A stretch of 17,292 nt of DNA from an uncultured Phascolarctobacterium sp. (GTDB lineage Bacteria > Bacillota > Negativicutes > Acidaminococcales > Acidaminococcaceae). Made by a program: the position numbers and the translations under genes. Where the stretch lies: assembly GCF_900753045.1 (NCBI RefSeq), contig NZ_CAADXO010000009.1, positions 1 to 17,292 on the forward strand, read 5' to 3'. Positions 13,919 through 17,292 of the stretch are shown here, in pieces (the first letter of the stretch is position 1; each line of letters opens with the position of its first letter). The notes beneath the pieces are model-generated. The model saw nothing but the letters and a program-made list of their open reading frames with translations, was not told the origin of the DNA and searched no databases.

Positions 13919-14662
13919 ATGCATCGTTTTTTTGTACCGCAATTATATAACGAAACAATGACTATTGAGGGCGTGGATGCGCGTCATATCAGTAAGGTGT
14001 TGCGCATGCAGCCGGGTGCGCAGCTGCAGATTGTGAGTGACGACGGCGTGAGCGCGCTGGCGGAGATTACAGCGATTGACAGCGAGTGCGTGACTGTGCA
14101 TTGCTTAGAGAAGCTGGCGGAAAGCCATGAGCCGGCGGTGCGCCTGATTCTGGCGCAGGGCCTGGCGAAGGGCGAGAAAATGGAGTTCATCATCCAGAAG
14201 GCTGTGGAGATGGGCGCTTACAGCGTGGTGCCTGTGGCGATGGAGCATTCCGTTGTGCGCCTTGACGGTGCGAAGGCTGCCAAGAAGGTGGAGCGCTGGC
14301 AGAAGATTGCCGAATCCGCGGCGAAGCAGAGCAAGCGCGATATTATTCCTGAGGTGCAGCCTGTGCAGACAATGGCACAGATGCTGGCGGCGAATGACTG
14401 CGCAACGAAGATTATCGCTTACGAATGCGAGGATAAAAAGAGCCTGAAGGCGGCGCTGAAGGAGGCGCAGGCTAAGGGCGCGCTTACTGATTTGCTGCTG
14501 ATTATCGGTCCTGAGGGCGGCATCAGCGAAGCGGAGCTGGAAACGGCACGTGCCGCAGGTGCTGTGCCTGTGTCGTTGGGCAGACGCATTCTGCGTGCGG
14601 AAACAGCGGGACTTGTTGCTATTTCAGCGATTTTTTATGAAACCGGAGATTTAGGAGATTAA
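13919..14662 (+). CDS. rsmE: 16S rRNA (uracil-1498-N3)-methyltransferase
   Basis: The 247-aa protein is a SPOUT (alpha/beta-knot) methyltransferase that makes m3U1498 in 16S rRNA. The N-terminal PUA-like part begins MHRFFVP and includes HISKVLRM, typical of RsmE. The C-terminal knot shows LIIGPEGGISEAELE (about 194-208) and LGRRILRAETA (about 220-230), the SAM-binding signatures. AAGGGGA overlaps the prmA stop and lies before the ATG, so translation is probably coupled. mtaB starts 6 nt after the stop. Family length is 240-255 aa, so this one looks complete. Confidence 0.95.
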   Translation: MHRFFVPQLYNETMTIEGVDARHISKVLRMQPGAQLQIVSDDGVSALAEITAIDSECVTVHCLEKLAESHEPAVRLILAQGLAKGEKMEFIIQKAVEMGAYSVVPVAMEHSVVRLDGAKAAKKVERWQKIAESAAKQSKRDIIPEVQPVQTMAQMLAANDCATKIIAYECEDKKSLKAALKEAQAKGALTDLLLIIGPEGGISEAELETARAAGAVPVSLGRRILRAETAGLVAISAIFYETGDLGD

Positions 14663-14668
14663 ACATAG

Positions 14669-15982
14669 ATGAGAAAAATTGCATTTTATACGCTGGGCTG
14701 TAAGGTTAACCAGGCCGATACTGCCAGCATGGAGGGGATTTTCCGTGCGTCGGGCTATGAGGTTGTGCCTTTCGGTGAACCGGCAGACGTTTATTTAGTT
14801 AATACCTGCGTTGTTACCAATACCGGTCAGCGCAAATCGCGCCAGATTATCAACCGCGCTGTGCGTCATAATCCGCTGTCTTTGACAGTTGTCACCGGCT
14901 GCTATCCGCAGACTGCTCCCGAGGAAGTGCGTGCTATCGAAGGTGTTGATGTAATCATCGGCAATCAGGAGCGCGGACGCATTGTGGAGCTGGTTAATGA
15001 GGCGTTGGAGCACAAACGCACGGAGATTTTGGACAATGTGCAGCAGATGACTGTGGACACTAAGTTCGAAGAGCTGGGCGTTGGCACGGAAACCGATAAA
15101 ACCCGCGCCTTCCTCAAAATTCAGGAGGGCTGCAACCAATATTGCACCTACTGCATTATTCCCTTTGCCCGCGGTCCGCTGCGCAGCCGCAGCCTGGACA
15201 GCATCCGTGAGGAGGTTGGCAAGCTGGTTGCCGCAGGCTACAAGGAGGTTGTGCTCATCGGCATTCACCTTGGCTGCTACGGCAAGGAGCTGGCGAAGGA
15301 GGGCAAGCACGTTACTTTGTATGACGCAGTAAAGGCAGCGCTGAGCGTTGAGGGCGTGCAGCGTGTGCGCCTCGGTTCTTTGGAATCCGTGGAGGTGGAA
15401 CCGCGCCTGCTGCAGCTGATGGCAGAGGAACCGCGCCTGCAGCGTCACCTGCATCTGCCGCTGCAAAGCGGCTGCGACAAGATTTTGCGCGCTATGCACC
15501 GTCCTTACGATACCAAGCGCTTTACGGAGCTGGTGAACGAAATTCGTGCGCAGGTGCCTGATGTGGCAATTACTACGGACGTTATCGTGGGCTTCCCCGG
15601 CGAAACCGAGGAGGACTTTGCAACTACTTTGGAATTTGCCAAGAAATGCGGCTTTGCCAAAATGCATATCTTCCCTTATTCAAAACGTAAGGGAACCCCG
15701 GCTGCCGAAATGCCGGAGCAGGTGGATGAGGCTGTGAAGAGCGAGCGTGCGGCACGTCTGGCGAAGGTGGACGAAGAGCTGCATCAGCAAATGCTGCAGA
15801 GCACTGTCGGCAAGGTGGAAGAAGTGCTGTTTGAGCAGCCTGTGGATGATGAGCATATGGAGGGCCTTTGCGGACCATATTTGCGCGTTGTCGTTCCGGG
15901 AACCAAGGAGCTGGCGAACACCATTGCCAAGGTAAAAATTACCGGCATCAAAGAGGATTTTTTGCTGGGCGAATTAAATTAA
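14669..15982 (+). CDS. mtaB: tRNA t6A37 methylthiotransferase MtaB
   Basis: The 437-aa radical-SAM enzyme adds a methylthio group to t6A at position 37 of ANN-decoding tRNAs, giving ms2t6A. The N-terminal cluster-binding domain carries C11 (YTLGCKVNQAD), C47 (VNTCVVT) and C78 (VTGCYPQ). The radical-SAM CxxxCxxC is C155/C159/C162 in EGCNQYCTYCIIPFARG. A C-terminal TRAM-like domain spans about 370-435. The GCKVNQAD form and the overall length fit MtaB better than MiaB (ms2i6A) or RimO (ribosomal protein S12). It is the third gene of the prmA-rsmE-mtaB unit, 6 nt after rsmE. No strong terminator follows. Confidence 0.94.
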   Translation: MRKIAFYTLGCKVNQADTASMEGIFRASGYEVVPFGEPADVYLVNTCVVTNTGQRKSRQIINRAVRHNPLSLTVVTGCYPQTAPEEVRAIEGVDVIIGNQERGRIVELVNEALEHKRTEILDNVQQMTVDTKFEELGVGTETDKTRAFLKIQEGCNQYCTYCIIPFARGPLRSRSLDSIREEVGKLVAAGYKEVVLIGIHLGCYGKELAKEGKHVTLYDAVKAALSVEGVQRVRLGSLESVEVEPRLLQLMAEEPRLQRHLHLPLQSGCDKILRAMHRPYDTKRFTELVNEIRAQVPDVAITTDVIVGFPGETEEDFATTLEFAKKCGFAKMHIFPYSKRKGTPAAEMPEQVDEAVKSERAARLAKVDEELHQQMLQSTVGKVEEVLFEQPVDDEHMEGLCGPYLRVVVPGTKELANTIAKVKITGIKEDFLLGELN

Positions 15983-16068
15983 TTTGTGAAAAAATTGTTT
16001 CTTTAGCAGGATAAAAGAAATAAATACAGAATATATCCAGATACGATAAACGAGAGGAGGGACATGAA

Positions 16069-16407
16069 ATGGCTGAGGATTGTATTTTTTGTAAAATCAT
16101 TAAGGGCGATATCCCTTCTACCAAAGTGTACGAAGATGATAAAATGATTGCTATCAATGACGTTGCTCCGGCTGCTCCGGTTCATGTGCTGCTGATGCCT
16201 AAGGACCACACAGCTAACATCACTACTGCGGACCCCGAGCTGGTTGCATACATGCTGGGCAAGGTTAAAATGATCGCTGAAAAGACCGGAATTGCCGAAA
16301 AAGGCTTCCGCGTTGTTATCAACACCGGCGATGAAGGCGGTCAGACAGTAAAACATTTACATATTCACGTAATTGGCGGCAAAGCTTTGGGTTGGCCCCC
16401 ATGCTAA
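16069..16407 (+). CDS. hinT: HIT-family hydrolase (HinT-like)
   Basis: The 112-aa histidine-triad protein of the HINT branch hydrolyses purine nucleoside phosphoramidates and lysyl-AMP-type adducts. The HxHxH triad HLHIHVIGG is at 96-104. The N-terminal DCIFCKIIKGDIPS (4-17) has the C5/C8 pair that, with H47 and H96, forms the zinc site in many bacterial members. The C-terminus GKALGWPPC is typical (family: GGRxLxWPPG). GAGGAGG at 16054-16060, 8 nt before the ATG, sets the start; an ATG at 16064 is out of frame. It lies 86 nt downstream of mtaB with only weak promoter-like sequence between them, so it may be read through from the prmA unit. Confidence 0.94.
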   Translation: MAEDCIFCKIIKGDIPSTKVYEDDKMIAINDVAPAAPVHVLLMPKDHTANITTADPELVAYMLGKVKMIAEKTGIAEKGFRVVINTGDEGGQTVKHLHIHVIGGKALGWPPC

Positions 16408-16410
16408 ACC

Positions 16411-16439
16411 TTGACAATGCTTGTCTTTTCTTGTATAAT
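16411..16439 (+). promoter_or_regulatory. Perfect-consensus promoter for rpsU-yqeY
   Basis: TTGACA (16411-16416) and TATAAT (16434-16439) are both exact consensus hexamers with an optimal 17-bp spacer, 3 nt after the hinT stop. This predicts very strong constitutive transcription starting near 16446. Confidence 0.93.
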
Positions 16440-16486
16440 TAATCAGTAAGTGTTTTTAGCTGGCAACGGCTGAAACTTAATTTGCA

Positions 16487-16508
16487 TATACACTTCCCTA
16501 AGTGTGTG
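16487..16508 (+). promoter_or_regulatory. Hairpin in the rpsU leader next to the ribosome-binding site
   Basis: ACACTT (16490-16495) pairs perfectly with AAGTGT (16500-16505) around a CCCT loop, extendable outward with A-U and G-U pairs to 16487/16508. The purine-rich ribosome site GGAGGGAGGGAG (16508-16519) abuts it, and the loop is complementary to AGGG. A second, weaker hairpin lies at about 16454-16475. A role in translational control of S21 is inferred. Confidence 0.4.
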
Positions 16509-16524
16509 GAGGGAGGGAGAACAG

Positions 16525-16701
16525 ATGGCAGAAATTAAAGTTGGCAAGAATGAAACTTTAGACAGCGCACTGCGCAGATTTAAAAGAGCAACCCAAAAGG
16601 CAGGCATTCTTTCTGAGGTAAGAAAACGCGAGCACTATGAAAAGCCGAGCGTTGCACGTAAGAAAAAATCCGAAGCAGCCAGAAAACGTAAAACCAGATA
16701 A
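16525..16701 (+). CDS. rpsU: 30S ribosomal protein S21
   Basis: The 58-aa, highly basic protein is a small-subunit component placed near the anti-Shine-Dalgarno end of 16S rRNA and needed for initiation on natural mRNAs. The sequence MAEIKVGKNETLDSALRRFK and the terminal run of Arg/Lys (VARKKKSEAARKRKTR) are classic for S21, and length is normal. ATG 16525 follows an unusually long purine tract (16508-16519); an upstream GTG at 16504 would sit in the leader hairpin and is rejected. yqeY starts 15 nt after the stop, the standard firmicute pair. Confidence 0.97.
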   Translation: MAEIKVGKNETLDSALRRFKRATQKAGILSEVRKREHYEKPSVARKKKSEAARKRKTR

Positions 16702-16716
16702 TTGGAGGCGGGCTGT

Positions 16717-17166
16717 ATGTCTATAAAAGACCAATTGACTGCTGATATGAAGCAGGCCATGAAGGACAGAGAAGCAGGTAAACTGCGTTTGTCTGTTATC
16801 CGCATGGTGCGTGCTAATATTAAAAACGTTGAGATCAATGACAAAAAGGAACTTACAGATGATGAGGTTCTGGCTGTCTTGATGAAAGAGGTCAAAATGC
16901 GTCAGGATTCTGTTGAGGAATTCCAAAAAGCAGGTCGTGACGAATTGGTTGCCCAAGCTAAGGAAGAAATTGCTATACTGAAAAAATATCTTCCGGAAGC
17001 TCTCGGCGATGACGAGCTGAAGGCTATCGTGGCAGAAGTTATTGCTGCTGTTGGCGCTACAAGTCCCAAAGATATGGGCAAGGTAATGCCGGCAGTTATG
17101 GCAAAAACCAAAGGCCGTGCAGATGGCAAACGTATTAACGTTATGGTTCGTGAATTGCTCAAATAA
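16717..17166 (+). CDS. yqeY: YqeY-family (GatB/YqeY domain) protein
   Basis: The 149-aa protein has a tRNA-amidotransferase GatB C-terminal-like domain over its whole length. Signatures are RLSVIRMVRANIKN (24-37), EVKMRQDSVEEFQKAGRDEL (58-77) with the EIAILKKYLPE segment after it, and a C-terminal MGKVMPAVMAKTKGRADGKR stretch that matches the GatB-tail motif. It is thought to interact with tRNA or the translation apparatus, but its precise function is not settled. GGAGG at 16704-16708, 8 nt before ATG 16717, fixes the start. It is co-transcribed with rpsU and ends at a strong hairpin immediately followed by a group II intron. Confidence 0.94.
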   Translation: MSIKDQLTADMKQAMKDREAGKLRLSVIRMVRANIKNVEINDKKELTDDEVLAVLMKEVKMRQDSVEEFQKAGRDELVAQAKEEIAILKKYLPEALGDDELKAIVAEVIAAVGATSPKDMGKVMPAVMAKTKGRADGKRINVMVRELLK

Positions 17167-17172
17167 CAACTG

Positions 17173-17209
17173 ATAACCGTGCTAAGAGAAATCTTGGCGC
17201 GGTTATTTT
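17173..17209 (+). terminator. Rho-independent terminator of rpsU-yqeY
   Basis: A 15-bp stem (17173-17187 with 17192-17206, two G-U pairs) is capped by a GAAA tetraloop and followed by a short T tract (17206-17209). The T tract is cut short by ACT and then the group II intron. Confidence 0.9.
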
Positions 17210-17212
17210 ACT

Positions 17213-17292
17213 GTGCGCCCAGCATGGGCGCACTCTAATGGGTGAAAGTCCCTAGACCGCCCGGTAGCGGGAAGGTCATAGCTGAACACCAA
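17213..17292 (+). mobile_element. Group II intron, 5' end (probably class C), truncated by the window edge
   Basis: From 17213 the sequence begins GTGCG, the group II 5' splice-site consensus. GTGCGCCC (17213-17220) pairs with GGGCGCAC (17226-17233) around AGCAT. A GGGTGAAAGTCCC hairpin and a nested GACC/GGTC plus CCCG/CGGG hairpin follow, all characteristic of domain I. The opening closely resembles, from memory, the class IIC intron of Oceanobacillus iheyensis (GTGTGCCCGGCATGGG, then GGGTGAGAGTCCC). Its position directly behind a terminator stem-loop is the typical class C target, where the stem and the short IBS1 (here about TTTACT, 17207-17212) are recognised. The reverse transcriptase-maturase and 3' end lie beyond the window. 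Confidence 0.88.

Noticed and set aside
12896..13942. A 348-codon minus-strand open frame over prmA.
   Set aside because: Antisense to a complete prmA and its promoter; no motif and no ribosome site.
1..17292. CRISPR array, integrase, toxin-antitoxin or defence genes.
   Set aside because: No regularly spaced repeats and no such proteins; apart from the intron end and the 180-bp repeat block, the window is conserved core genes.

Overview
The window reads as core chromosome of a Firmicute, most likely a member of the Negativicutes (an Acidaminococcaceae- or Selenomonad-like anaerobe). The basis is the gene set (PyrR, AGCS symporter, LUD protein, MtaB, RpsU-YqeY), strong AGGAGG-type ribosome sites, many Rho-independent terminators and the general protein style. 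That placement is an impression from reading, not a search result. Almost every gene is a recognisable housekeeping gene at normal family length, and I see no frameshifted or decayed gene. No stretch longer than 300 bases lacks a gene; the two longest gaps (1241-1477 and 11365-11599) are described below.

Left part (1-2918): the 3' end of an htpX-like membrane protease, ndk, a PduO-type cobalamin adenosyltransferase ended by a strong terminator, then a single AGCS-family amino acid:cation symporter with its own promoter region and terminator.

Middle (2919-9486 and on to 11364): an extended -10 promoter drives lspA-rluD (43-nt overlap). pyrR, a LUD-domain protein, deoB and udp follow, then an exported protein of unknown function. 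PyrR, DeoB and Udp together fit pyrimidine nucleoside salvage: Udp makes uracil and ribose-1-phosphate, DeoB converts ribose-1-phosphate to ribose-5-phosphate, and PyrR senses UMP and can make it from uracil. galE and glmS form a second unit supplying UDP-galactose and glucosamine-6-phosphate for envelope polymers.

Right part: glmS and ilvA converge on a shared bidirectional terminator. Between glmS and that terminator lies a 180-bp block of inverted and direct repeats with no coding capacity. ilvA diverges from prmA-rsmE-mtaB (protein, rRNA and tRNA modification), followed by hinT. A perfect-consensus promoter then starts the rpsU-yqeY unit.

The last 80 bases (17213-17292) are the 5' end of a group II intron, probably class C, sitting directly behind the yqeY terminator, which is the class C insertion habit. 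This intron and the glmS-ilvA repeat block are the only clear mobile or accessory signals. I do not see a new multi-gene system here.
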